Below, piece after piece: positions 1-12,480 of a stretch of DNA of 64,000 nucleotides (position 1 is the stretch's first letter; each line of letters opens with the position of its first letter). Source of the DNA: Enterococcus raffinosus (GTDB lineage Bacteria; Bacillota; Bacilli; Lactobacillales; Enterococcaceae); the NCBI RefSeq assembly GCF_001886185.1, contig NZ_JXLA01000011.1, positions 56,895 through 120,894 of the forward strand, given 5' to 3'. A program made the translations under genes and the position numbers. The notes beneath the pieces were generated by a model. It did not search any database and had not been told where the DNA came from. It was given only the letters and a program-made list of their open reading frames with translations.

Positions 1-409
1 AATATGAAGTTTCACTTGAACTACCCATAGCAAATTCGTCCATATTTAATTTTCCAACTGGAATTAAATCTGAACTGTAGACTTTTTCCATAACAGTTGC
101 ATCGTAAATAGGATCAAAGTTTGATAAGATTTTGGATGCTGCAGTCGTTAAGATTCCTTTTGTAACAATGTTATCCTTGATTCCAATTGGAATACCAGCT
201 AAAGCATTTTCTTCAGTGATTCCTTTTGCATCGATTGCTTTTGCCAATTCCATTGCTTTTTCTTCATTTAAGGTAATAAAAGCGTCAATATCTTTTTCCG
301 TCTCTTTTATGCGGTCGAAGGTTTCAGCAGTTAAATCAGTTGCTGTAATTTCTTTTGTTACTAATAAATTGTGTAATTCTTCAATTGATTTATCATATAA
401 TTTTTCCAT
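1..409 (-). CDS. gatA: Glutamyl-tRNA(Gln) amidotransferase subunit A, partial
   Basis: N-terminal 136 residues of the amidase subunit of GatCAB, which converts Glu-tRNA(Gln) to Gln-tRNA(Gln) (and Asp-tRNA(Asn) to Asn-tRNA(Asn)) using ammonia from glutamine. The gene runs off the left edge. The translation begins [16 protein letters not shown] and contains [11 protein letters not shown], which includes the first lysine of the amidase-signature Ser-Ser-Lys region, and [16 protein letters not shown], which leads into the catalytic serines beyond the edge. The start codon overlaps the gatC stop codon by one base (TAATG), so the two are translationally coupled. The call is from sequence pattern and gene order and is secure. 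Confidence 0.95.
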   Translation of the reverse strand, partial: MEKLYDKSIEELHNLLVTKEITATDLTAETFDRIKETEKDIDAFITLNEEKAMELAKAIDAKGITEENALAGIPIGIKDNIVTKGILTTAASKILSNFDPIYDATVMEKVYSSDLIPVGKLNMDEFAMGSSSETSY

Positions 410-714
410 TATGCACCAGCCTCTCCGTTGTCAATGATTGCCGGAACTTTAATAAAGCCATCTTCGCTTTCCGGAACGTTTTTCATTAACTCATCACGCG
501 ACCAGCCTTCATCCGCCACGTCTTCACGCATAACGTTGATCGTCTCTAATACATTGGAAGTAAATGGCACACCTTCTGTATCAACTTCTCCAAGTTGTTC
601 GACCATGTCGATTATTTTACCTAATTGATCGGTAAAGCCCGTCAATTCATCATCTGAAAAAGAAAGCTTCGCAAGTTTTGCGACATGTTTCACTTGTTCT
701 TCATTGATTGCCAT
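409..714 (-). CDS. gatC: Glutamyl-tRNA(Gln) amidotransferase subunit C
   Basis: A protein of 101 residues, the usual size for GatC, the small subunit that stabilises GatA within the GatCAB complex. The sequence starts [23 protein letters not shown], typical of the family, which has one conserved helical N-terminal segment. The upstream frame is open for ten more codons, but AAGAGGG sits about six bases before the ATG at 714, so this start is chosen. First gene of the gatCA transcript; a promoter lies at 859-888. The stop codon overlaps the gatA start. Confidence 0.95.
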   Translation of the reverse strand: MAINEEQVKHVAKLAKLSFSDDELTGFTDQLGKIIDMVEQLGEVDTEGVPFTSNVLETINVMREDVADEGWSRDELMKNVPESEDGFIKVPAIIDNGEAGA

Positions 715-858
715 AATATCCCTCTTTCTTTTGTCAATTTTCAATCATTTTATCATATCTCTGTTAGAATTCACGTTTTTTTCTTGAAATTTTTTGAAAA
801 ATAATTCAATTCAAACAATTCCAAAATAGACGCTTTATAACAGACTTGACGCCTTTTT

Positions 859-888
859 ATAATACTCGTTCGTTAATAGTGTCGTCAA
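859..888 (-). promoter_or_regulatory. Predicted sigma-A promoter of gatCA
   Basis: On the minus strand TTGACG (883-888), an 18-base spacer and TATTAT (859-864). It lies in the 161-base gap between ligA and gatC and points towards gatC. It is called by pattern only and leaves a leader of about 140 bases in which I see no strong structure. Confidence 0.55.
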
Positions 889-905
889 CAATCATATGGG
901 TAGAC

Positions 906-5205
<4,300 letters not shown>

Positions 5206-5237
5206 GCAAAACGTCCTTTCTATATTCAATCTTTTTT

Positions 5238-5243
5238 ATTATA
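5238..5243 (-). promoter_or_regulatory. pcrA: Predicted extended -10 of the pcrA-ligA promoter
   Basis: Minus-strand TATAAT preceded by TGC, an extended -10 element. No good -35 is present at the right distance. It leaves a short leader of about 25 bases before pcrA. Confidence 0.45.
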
Positions 5244-5356
5244 GCATCTCAGAAAGTTTCGCGACACCAGCAACATTTAAAAAAGCGAATTCATTGATTC
5301 ATCCTTGTTTTTCTCATAGATTCGCGCTAAATTTAATAATGGTATGGAGGGAAAAC

Positions 5357-6931
5357 ATGAAGAACGAACATGAAATCAAACGTTTAGATAGTACAAAAGT
5401 TATTTTCATCTTAAAAGGAATCCTAATCGGCGCGATCGCTGGTATTATTGTTAGCTTATTCCGCCTATTTATTGAGGAAATGATGAATCATTTAGTGGCT
5501 CTTTATTTGTGGTTCCGTATCAATCCAATAGGGTTGATTCCTTGGACTCTTGTAATGATTATATTCGCAGTTGTCGTAGGATTATTGATAAAATCAGAGC
5601 CAAATATTAAAGGGAGCGGAATCCCACAGGTTGAAGGAACTTTGCAAGGAGAAATCAAGCTAAATTGGTTTTCAATTCTTTGGAAAAAATTTGTTGGCGG
5701 CGTCTTATCTGTAGGATCAGGCCTTTTCCTTGGACGAGAGGGACCTTCTATTCAGTTAGGGGCAATGGTAGGTCAGGGTTTCGGTGAATATACAAAAGCC
5801 TCTACTTCTGAAAAGAAGATATTTATTTCTAGTGGTGCAGCAGCAGGCTTAGGCGCTGCCTTTAATGCTCCTATCGCAGGATTATTGTTTGTAATTGAGG
5901 AAGTCCATCATCACTTTTCACCCTTGATTTGGTTAACTTCTTTAACAGCAGCGTTGACTGCAAACTTAGTTTCACTAAACTTTTTTGGTTTAAAACCAGT
6001 CTTATTCATTGCGGATGTTCCTTCATTACCGTTAAAATATTACGGACTGCTGATACTTCTTGGGATTATCTTAGGTGCCCTAGGTTATGTGTATCAAATT
6101 GTACTTTTGTCGTTGCCTCAAATATATAAAAAAACTCATTTACCCGAACATCTCTATGGACTCATTCCATTTTTATTGATAATTCCAGTTGCTTTCTTTT
6201 TTCCAAATTATCTTGGGGGAGGCAATCAAATTGTTTTAGCTATTGGAGAACACAGTTTTCCTTTAACCGTGTTGATCTTTCTATTTTTCTTACGGTTTCT
6301 TTTTTCTATGATCTCTTATGGAGCGAACCTTCCAGGAGGAATTTTCTTACCAATCTTGACTTTAGGAGCATTGATCGGTGGGATTTACGGAACTACCTTA
6401 CATCAGTGGTTTGGTTTAGATTCCCTCTTGATTCGAGACTTTGCAATTTTTGCTATGGCTGGATATTTCACTGCAATTGGTAAAGCCCCATTAACAGCCA
6501 TTATTTTGGTCACTGAAATGGTGGGGAATATTACACACTTAATGCCATTAGCGGTTTGTTCACTGACAGCCTACGTTGTGAACGATTTATTAGGTGGCAA
6601 TCCAATCTACGAATCTTTACTTGAACGTTTACTTAACGGTCATCTTCCAAGTATTACTGGAAACAAAACAATCATTGAATTTCCTGTTACGGCTGAAAGT
6701 ACGTTGGATGGCACAATGGTTCGAGATTTTAATTGGCCGAAAGAAATGTTGTTGATTTCAATCAGACGAGGATCAACAGAAATCTTAACACACGGTGATA
6801 CTGTGATGAAGGTTGGTGACCTTTTGATGATCTTAACAGATGAAGGCTATACACAAAAAATTAAAAAACAGATTCGTGAACGGTCAGATGCAGCAATAGC
6901 AAAAAAACAAGACAAAGCAATACGAGGATGA
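5357..6931 (+). CDS. ClC-family chloride channel / H+-Cl- antiporter with RCK_C domain
   Basis: A 524-residue integral membrane protein with ten or more hydrophobic segments. The three chloride-selectivity signatures of ClC proteins are visible: GSGIP (86-90), GREGP (126-130, with the gating glutamate at 128), and a GIFLP motif in the second half. The retained gating glutamate suits an exchanger or gated channel, as in bacterial EriC proteins. The last 80 residues, after the membrane part, look like a TrkA_C (RCK_C) regulatory domain (GDTVMKVGDLLMIL). The longer upstream frame is rejected because GGAGGG lies five bases before the ATG at 5357. It is monocistronic, convergent with the amylase gene. 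Possible roles are acid resistance or chloride balance; the sequence does not decide. Confidence 0.9.
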   Translation: MKNEHEIKRLDSTKVIFILKGILIGAIAGIIVSLFRLFIEEMMNHLVALYLWFRINPIGLIPWTLVMIIFAVVVGLLIKSEPNIKGSGIPQVEGTLQGEIKLNWFSILWKKFVGGVLSVGSGLFLGREGPSIQLGAMVGQGFGEYTKASTSEKKIFISSGAAAGLGAAFNAPIAGLLFVIEEVHHHFSPLIWLTSLTAALTANLVSLNFFGLKPVLFIADVPSLPLKYYGLLILLGIILGALGYVYQIVLLSLPQIYKKTHLPEHLYGLIPFLLIIPVAFFFPNYLGGGNQIVLAIGEHSFPLTVLIFLFFLRFLFSMISYGANLPGGIFLPILTLGALIGGIYGTTLHQWFGLDSLLIRDFAIFAMAGYFTAIGKAPLTAIILVTEMVGNITHLMPLAVCSLTAYVVNDLLGGNPIYESLLERLLNGHLPSITGNKTIIEFPVTAESTLDGTMVRDFNWPKEMLLISIRRGSTEILTHGDTVMKVGDLLMILTDEGYTQKIKKQIRERSDAAIAKKQDKAIRG

Positions 6932-6954
6932 GCTTAAGCTCATCCTCGTATTTT
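6919..6954. terminator. Bidirectional terminator shared by clc and amylase genes
   Basis: A perfect 34-base palindrome (15-base arms, TTAA centre) at 6919-6952 followed by T in both directions. Both stop codons lie inside it: the ClC TGA at 6929-6931 and the amylase TGA (minus strand) at 6940-6942. Confidence 0.85.
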
Positions 6955-8400
6955 ATTAGCTAATTTCTCATTAATATATACAGATACTTGTCCATCATTT
7001 ACAGGAAATATTCCTTGACCATTTTCATCAAGGACAATTTTTGCTTCATTATTTCCGAGTAGATCAACAAAGGTTTCCCCTTCATGAATGGCACTAATAG
7101 TCATTTCTTTTTCCCCACCATTGGCATTGGTCATAATGATTGCAGCTCCAGACTCAATATCATCAAAGTCACCTGTTAAAGTCCAGCCAATAACGTTTGG
7201 ATCATCAAAATAGTCCGCTTGATTGCCAAAGTTCAATTCTTCTCTTAATTTAATCAACGCATTCAATCCTTCACCAACAGCATCTGCATTTTCTGTTCCG
7301 TAAAGGTCTCCCCAAAAAATTACTGGTGTTCCTTCATTTCTCATTAAAATTAAGCTATAGGCATGTAATTTAAACCAACCTTCTACCCACGATTCTAAGC
7401 TTTGTCCATGCTGCGTATCATGGTTGTCCACAAATGTAACAGCCCAATCAGGCCGAGTTTCAATTAAAGTACCAGTAAAAATTTGTCGCATATCAAACTC
7501 GCCCATTGTAGAAGCTGCTTGAAATAAATTAAAGTGCAAAGGAACATCGAACAATGAAATCAAATTACCCGATGAATCCAGATATTCCTGCAATTTATCC
7601 AACTCATCAGACCAATATTCACCGACAACGAAAAGCTCCTCCCCTTTTTCTTCACGGCGATGTAACAGCCAGTCAACAAATAGGTCAAAACGAATGTGCT
7701 TCACTGCATCTAACCGATATCCATCAACATCTGTTAACGCTTGATACCACTTCCCCCACTTATCTAACTGATCAATGGTTTCAGGGTTTTCCATGTCCAA
7801 GTTACATCCCATCAAATAGTCAAAGTTGCCATTTTCATCGTCAACTTTTGGTTCCCAGCCTTTATCGGCAAAATTAAAGATCGCATGGTCTTTTTCGCGC
7901 GCATCATAATCAACACCTGAAAAGTTTTTCCAAGTCCACTGATATTCATTGTATTTACCTTGTCTTCCGGGAAAAATAAATTTTGTCCAAGCTTCTATTT
8001 CTTCTTCTCCCGAACTTGGTTTAGTTCGGTCGTCAAACTGATAAGCAACAGCTGAAACAACTTCCGTCTCATCCGCACCCATGAAGTGATCAAAAACGAT
8101 GTCTGCGTAAATTTTCAAACCAGCCTTTTTCAATGCAGTAATACTGCTCAAATACTCTTCTTTCGTTCCATACTTTGTTGCAACGCTTCCTTTTTGATCA
8201 AACTCACCTAGATCGTATAAATCATAAGTGCCATACCCGACATCGTTCGCCCCTTCAGAGCCCTTGTAGGCCGGTGGCATCCAGATCGCATTGATTCCCA
8301 AATGACGTAATTCTTCTGCTTTCTCAGTCAATGTTCTCCAATGATTTCCGTCCGCCGGAAGATACCATTCAAATCCTTGTAAAATTGTTTGTTTTCCCAT
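6940..8400 (-). CDS. Intracellular alpha-amylase (GH13, subfamily 5 type)
   Basis: A 486-residue glycoside hydrolase that cleaves alpha-1,4 bonds of maltodextrin or glycogen. There is no signal peptide, so it should act in the cytoplasm like the AmyS-type enzymes. Catalytic residues can be placed: nucleophile Asp231 in GYRLDAVKH, acid/base Glu261 in VVGEYW, and transition-state Asp328 in FVDNHD. The N-terminal TILQGFEWYLP and the calcium-site region DHFMGAD are typical of this subfamily. The start is the ATG at 8400, with AGAGGTGA upstream, rather than the ATG eight codons earlier. It stands alone between clc and the fructose operon; the C-terminal beta domain is complete. Confidence 0.93.
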   Translation of the reverse strand: MGKQTILQGFEWYLPADGNHWRTLTEKAEELRHLGINAIWMPPAYKGSEGANDVGYGTYDLYDLGEFDQKGSVATKYGTKEEYLSSITALKKAGLKIYADIVFDHFMGADETEVVSAVAYQFDDRTKPSSGEEEIEAWTKFIFPGRQGKYNEYQWTWKNFSGVDYDAREKDHAIFNFADKGWEPKVDDENGNFDYLMGCNLDMENPETIDQLDKWGKWYQALTDVDGYRLDAVKHIRFDLFVDWLLHRREEKGEELFVVGEYWSDELDKLQEYLDSSGNLISLFDVPLHFNLFQAASTMGEFDMRQIFTGTLIETRPDWAVTFVDNHDTQHGQSLESWVEGWFKLHAYSLILMRNEGTPVIFWGDLYGTENADAVGEGLNALIKLREELNFGNQADYFDDPNVIGWTLTGDFDDIESGAAIIMTNANGGEKEMTISAIHEGETFVDLLGNNEAKIVLDENGQGIFPVNDGQVSVYINEKLANKIRG

Positions 8401-8506
8401 AAGCTTCACCTCTACTTCTATCATACAAAAAATGAGAGTTCTTTCATAATATGACGAATCAAAACATACCCTTTAAATGTTTTTGACTGATTTCGACTGT
8501 TTATGG

Positions 8507-8535
8507 TTGAAATGCAAAAATACTTGTGGTATTAT
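8507..8535 (+). promoter_or_regulatory. Promoter of the fruRKA operon
   Basis: TTGAAA (8507-8512), a 17-base spacer, and TATTAT (8530-8535) with an extended TGG before it. Just upstream TTGACTG and TCGACTG (8482-8498) form an imperfect direct repeat that could be a FruR (DeoR-family) operator; that part is inference. Confidence 0.7.
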
Positions 8536-8557
8536 TTCAAATGAAGGAGGATTGAAA

Positions 8558-9310
8558 ATGCTTACAGAAGAACGACATAGAAAAATTATTGAGCGGCTTG
8601 AACGTGATGGAGTAGTAAAGTCACAGGATTTAGTACAGTGGTTAGACTCCTCTGAATCGACCGTCCGAAGAGATTTGCAAGAGCTAGAAGATTTGGGAAT
8701 CCTAGAACGTGTACATGGCGGAGCAAAACGACCTCAACATTTAGAACAAGAATTAGGTATGTTCGAAAAATCATCCAAAAACGTTCAACAAAAAAAATTA
8801 GTTGCTAAGTATGCCGTTGAATGCATTGCTGAAGGCGACGTCATTTATTTAGACGCTGGTACTACCACTTCGGAAATGATCCCTTTTTTGAAAGAGCGTA
8901 CTGTTACTGTTGTGACAAATTCCGTTGGTCTTGCTGCTCGCCTAGTTGAAGCGGAGATAGCCACAATTGTATTAGGCGGACGTATTAAATTAACAACGGA
9001 TGCAGTTGTTGGTTCACAAGCTTTAGAACAGTTAAAACAATATCGTTTTAATAAAGCCTTCATGGGAATGAATGGTGTACACACAGATAGCGGCTACTCT
9101 ACACCTGATCCAGAAGAAGCAATCCTTAAAAGAGCGGCTATCCAACAAGCCGAAGAGGCTTTCATACTAGTTGATCATAGCAAATTCAACCAAACAAGTT
9201 TTGTCAGTGTCGCACCTTTGTCAGCTGCTTCAATTCTCACAGATACCTGTCCTTTGGTTATCCATGATCAAATCACAGAGCAAACTACCCTAAAGGAGGT
9301 TTCTGTATGA
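8558..9310 (+). CDS. fruR: DeoR-family fructose operon repressor FruR
   Basis: A 250-residue DNA-binding regulator. The N-terminal 55 residues hold the DeoR helix-turn-helix (SQDLVQWLDSSESTVRRDLQEL); the rest is the sugar-phosphate-sensing DeoRC domain (DAGTTTSEM, GGRI and the FMGMNGV region). In this family the inducer is fructose-1-phosphate, made by the PTS encoded downstream. The start is at MLTEERHRK, preceded by AAGGAGG. Its TGA overlaps the ATG of fruK (ATGA), so the repressor is first gene of its own operon and probably autoregulated. Confidence 0.93.
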   Translation: MLTEERHRKIIERLERDGVVKSQDLVQWLDSSESTVRRDLQELEDLGILERVHGGAKRPQHLEQELGMFEKSSKNVQQKKLVAKYAVECIAEGDVIYLDAGTTTSEMIPFLKERTVTVVTNSVGLAARLVEAEIATIVLGGRIKLTTDAVVGSQALEQLKQYRFNKAFMGMNGVHTDSGYSTPDPEEAILKRAAIQQAEEAFILVDHSKFNQTSFVSVAPLSAASILTDTCPLVIHDQITEQTTLKEVSV

Positions 9311-10227
9311 TTTATACAGTAACACTAAACCCATCAATCGATTATATTGTCCATGTCAATCAACTGGCGATTGGCGACGTCAATCGCATGAAAAGCGACT
9401 TGAAATTACCTGGTGGTAAAGGAATCAACGTATCACGAATTTTGAAACGAATTAACAATGATTCTACAGCTCTAGGTTTTCTTGGCGGCTTTACCGGACG
9501 CTTTATCAACGAGTGGATGGAACGCGAAACAATTAAAACGAATTTTACACCTGTAGCTGATGACACGCGCATTAATATCAAACTAAAATCGAATGAAGAA
9601 ACTGAAATCAACGGTCAAGGTCCAAAAGTCTCTACTGAAGAGATGACTGCATTGAAAAAAGTTTTAGAGCATTTAACTTCAGAAGATATTGTGGTGCTAT
9701 CAGGAAGTAAACCTGCAAGCATTCCAACCGGTTTTTATCAAGAATTAATTGAAATCATCAAAGCCCAAGGCGCCTCATTTGTCATTGATACTACTGGTGC
9801 TGACTTGATGGATGCTTTAGAGAAACAACCTTTACTAGTTAAGCCAAATAATCACGAATTGGCGGATTTATATCAAACAACCTTTAGTTCCGTTGAAGAT
9901 ATTTTCCCATTCGGTCAACGCTTATTAGATGAAGGAGCTCAACATGCACTAGTTTCAATGGCTGGTGATGGAGCTTTATTATTTACCAAGGACGGGATTT
10001 ACCGCTCCAATGTCTTAAAACGCCCGGTTAAAAATTCTGTTGGTGCGGGAGATTCGATGATCGCCGGTTTTGTAGGAAACTTTACTAAAACGAAAGATCC
10101 GGTCGAAGCCTTCAAGTGGGGGGTCGCATGTGGCAGTGCAACTACTTTTTCAGATGATTTAGCAACTGCAGAATTTATTCAAGAATTATTACCAGAGGTA
10201 CAGATCATAAAAGTAAAAGAATCTTGA
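9307..10227 (+). CDS. fruK: 1-phosphofructokinase
   Basis: Phosphorylates fructose-1-phosphate to fructose-1,6-bisphosphate, feeding glycolysis. The 306 residues carry both PfkB signatures: GGKGINVSR near residue 37 and VGAGDSMIAGF near residue 250, the latter with the catalytic Asp. AAAGGAGG precedes the start inside the end of fruR. It sits between the repressor and the fructose transporter, which makes 1-phosphofructokinase more likely than tagatose-6-phosphate kinase. Confidence 0.95.
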   Translation: MIYTVTLNPSIDYIVHVNQLAIGDVNRMKSDLKLPGGKGINVSRILKRINNDSTALGFLGGFTGRFINEWMERETIKTNFTPVADDTRINIKLKSNEETEINGQGPKVSTEEMTALKKVLEHLTSEDIVVLSGSKPASIPTGFYQELIEIIKAQGASFVIDTTGADLMDALEKQPLLVKPNNHELADLYQTTFSSVEDIFPFGQRLLDEGAQHALVSMAGDGALLFTKDGIYRSNVLKRPVKNSVGAGDSMIAGFVGNFTKTKDPVEAFKWGVACGSATTFSDDLATAEFIQELLPEVQIIKVKES

Positions 10228-10279
10228 TCTGCCCTTCTGTTAAAAAATATGTATTAATTTAAAATTTGGAGGAATTATA

Positions 10280-12202
10280 ATGGACATTAAAGATTTATTG
10301 ATCAAAGATGCCATGATCATGAATTTGCAGGCAACCACTAAAAAAGCTGCAATTGATGAAATGGTTCAAAAAATGTATGATGCTGGTCGAATCTCAGATA
10401 TTGATGTTTATAAAGATGGGATTTTGGCACGTGAAGCCCAGACATCAACAGGCTTAGGTGATGGGATCGCAATGCCCCATGCTAAAAACAGTGCCGTTAA
10501 AAAGGCAACCGTTCTTTTCGCTAAAAGCAAAACAGGTGTTGACTATGAATCTCTAGATGGTCAACCTACGTTCCTATTCTTTATGATTGCCGCTCCAGAA
10601 GGTGCAAACGATACTCATCTGCAAGCATTAGCTGCGCTATCAAGATTATTGGTTGATCCAGATTTTGTTGCTAAATTAAAAGCGGCCGAAACACCTGATC
10701 AAGTCCAAAAAACTTTTGATACTGCTGAAAAGGCTAAAGAAGCGGAAGAAAAAGCAGAAGCTCAGGCGGAGGCAGAACAAAAAATCAAAGATACGAACCG
10801 ACGTTATCTCGTGGCCGTAACAGCCTGTCCTACCGGTATTGCACACACCTACATGGCAGAGGACGCTTTGAAGAAAAAAGCAAAAGAACTGGGCGTTGAT
10901 ATCAAAGTTGAAACAAACGGTTCAGAGGGAATCAAACATCGCTTGACAGACGAAGACATCGCTCGTGCAGATGGCGTTATCGTCGCTGCTGATAAAAAAG
11001 TTGAAATGAATCGCTTCAATGGAAAAGAATTAGTTAACCGCCCTGTAAGTGACGGGATTCGTAAACCAGAAGAATTGATCAACTTAGCGTTAAGTGGTAA
11101 AGCACCTGTTTATCATGGAAACGGCGAAGATACTTCAGCCAATGAAGAAAAAAGTGATAACGGTACTTTAGGTCAACGCATTTATAAAGACTTGATGAAT
11201 GGTGTATCACATATGCTGCCATTCGTTATCGGTGGCGGAATCATGATCGCATTATCATTCATGATCGATCAATTTATGGGCGTACCTCAAGCAGAACTTG
11301 CTAATTTAGGAAATTACAACCAAATCGCTAGCTGGTTCAACCAAATCGGTGGAGCAGCATTTGGCTTTATGCTACCTGTTCTTGCAGGTTTTATTGCTTC
11401 AAGTATTGCTGATCGTCCTGGCCTAATCGCCGGCTTTGCTGCTGGTGCTTTAGCGAATGCTGGAGGTGCTGGTTTCTTGGGCGCATTAATCGGCGGTTTC
11501 CTAGCTGGTTATGTCATCATTTTCTTGAAGAAATTATTTAAAAACTTGCCTAAATCACTTGAAGGAATTAAAGCGATTCTTTTCTACCCCTTCTTTGGTT
11601 TAATGATTACTGGTTTCTTAATGCTCTTGGTAAATGTACCGATGAAAGCAATCAATGATGGCTTAAATGGGTTCTTGACTGGTCTAAGCGGATCAAATGC
11701 TATTTTGCTAGGCGCTTTACTTGGTGGGATGATGGCAGTTGACTTAGGTGGACCAATTAATAAAGCTGCCTATGTATTTGGTACTGCAACTTTAGCGTCC
11801 TCTGTTGCTCAAGGTGGTTCAATCGTCATGGCAGCCGTTATGGCCGGTGGGATGGTTCCTCCATTAGCTATTTTTGTCGCTACTCGTCTATTCAAAAATA
11901 AGTTTGAAAAGAGTCAAGTAGATGCTGGATTAACAAACATCGTTATGGGACTCTCCTTTGTTACTGAAGGAGCAATTCCTTTTGCAGCAGCTGACCCAAT
12001 TCGAGTAATTCCGAGTTTTGTTGTAGGTTCAGCTTTAGCTGGCGGCCTAGTCGGTGCTGTCGGCATCAAATTGCTAGCTCCCCACGGAGGAATCTTTGTT
12101 GTCTTATTATTAAGCCATCCATTACTTTATCTTTTATTTATTGCTATTGGAGCAATCGTTTCAGGTGTTATTTACGGATTAGTAAAAAAACCTGTAGCTT
12201 AA
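10280..12202 (+). CDS. fruA: Fructose-specific PTS enzyme IIABC
   Basis: A 640-residue membrane transporter that takes up fructose with phosphorylation at C1. Domains in order: EIIA (1-150) with phospho-acceptor His67 in AMPHAKN; a charged Ala/Glu/Lys-rich linker (150-172); EIIB with Cys183 in VTACPTGIAHT; and EIIC from about residue 295 to the end with some eight to ten hydrophobic segments. The A-B-C order in one chain matches FruA of lactic acid bacteria. It follows fruK by 52 bases with its own GGAGG. A strong terminator follows. Confidence 0.96.
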   Translation: MDIKDLLIKDAMIMNLQATTKKAAIDEMVQKMYDAGRISDIDVYKDGILAREAQTSTGLGDGIAMPHAKNSAVKKATVLFAKSKTGVDYESLDGQPTFLFFMIAAPEGANDTHLQALAALSRLLVDPDFVAKLKAAETPDQVQKTFDTAEKAKEAEEKAEAQAEAEQKIKDTNRRYLVAVTACPTGIAHTYMAEDALKKKAKELGVDIKVETNGSEGIKHRLTDEDIARADGVIVAADKKVEMNRFNGKELVNRPVSDGIRKPEELINLALSGKAPVYHGNGEDTSANEEKSDNGTLGQRIYKDLMNGVSHMLPFVIGGGIMIALSFMIDQFMGVPQAELANLGNYNQIASWFNQIGGAAFGFMLPVLAGFIASSIADRPGLIAGFAAGALANAGGAGFLGALIGGFLAGYVIIFLKKLFKNLPKSLEGIKAILFYPFFGLMITGFLMLLVNVPMKAINDGLNGFLTGLSGSNAILLGALLGGMMAVDLGGPINKAAYVFGTATLASSVAQGGSIVMAAVMAGGMVPPLAIFVATRLFKNKFEKSQVDAGLTNIVMGLSFVTEGAIPFAAADPIRVIPSFVVGSALAGGLVGAVGIKLLAPHGGIFVVLLLSHPLLYLLFIAIGAIVSGVIYGLVKKPVA

Positions 12203-12205
12203 AAA

Positions 12206-12244
12206 GAAGACCACTCTCAATTTGAGAGTGGCCTTCTTTTTTTT
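12206..12244. terminator. Terminator between fruA and the small membrane protein gene
   Basis: Stem GAAG-A-CCACTCTCA / TGAGAGTGG-C-CTTC with an ATT loop (12206-12236), followed by eight T. On the plus strand it ends fruRKA; the minus-strand gene at 12245 ends directly against it. Confidence 0.85.
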
Positions 12245-12430
12245 CTACAACCAGCGATCCTTTCTGCGGGCACGAACAGGCTGAGGTTTTGGTTTAATCG
12301 TAAATAAAATCATACCAATAAAGAACACTGCAATAGACAACGGAATCTCCAATGACGCAAGTGGCAACATAAAAATTATTCCAACAATCAATAAGCAACT
12401 ACCCATAATCTTGATATATCTTCGATCCAT
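12245..12430 (-). CDS. Small two-segment membrane protein, unknown function
   Basis: A 61-residue protein, MDRRYIKIMG then two hydrophobic stretches (about 9-27 and 28-45) and a basic tail (KPKPQPVRARRKDRW). I recognise no family. The start at 12430 is supported by AGGAGAGG five bases upstream; the longer frame has no ribosome site. It begins 50 bases after the stop of the 455-residue gene upstream and is probably cotranscribed with it. The bases just before its ribosome site form a small TTCTCAATTTGAGAA hairpin. Confidence 0.65.
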   Translation of the reverse strand: MDRRYIKIMGSCLLIVGIIFMLPLASLEIPLSIAVFFIGMILFTIKPKPQPVRARRKDRWL

Positions 12431-12480
12431 AAAAACCTCTCCTTTCTCAAATTGAGAATCTACTTTCAAAAAATAGAATT

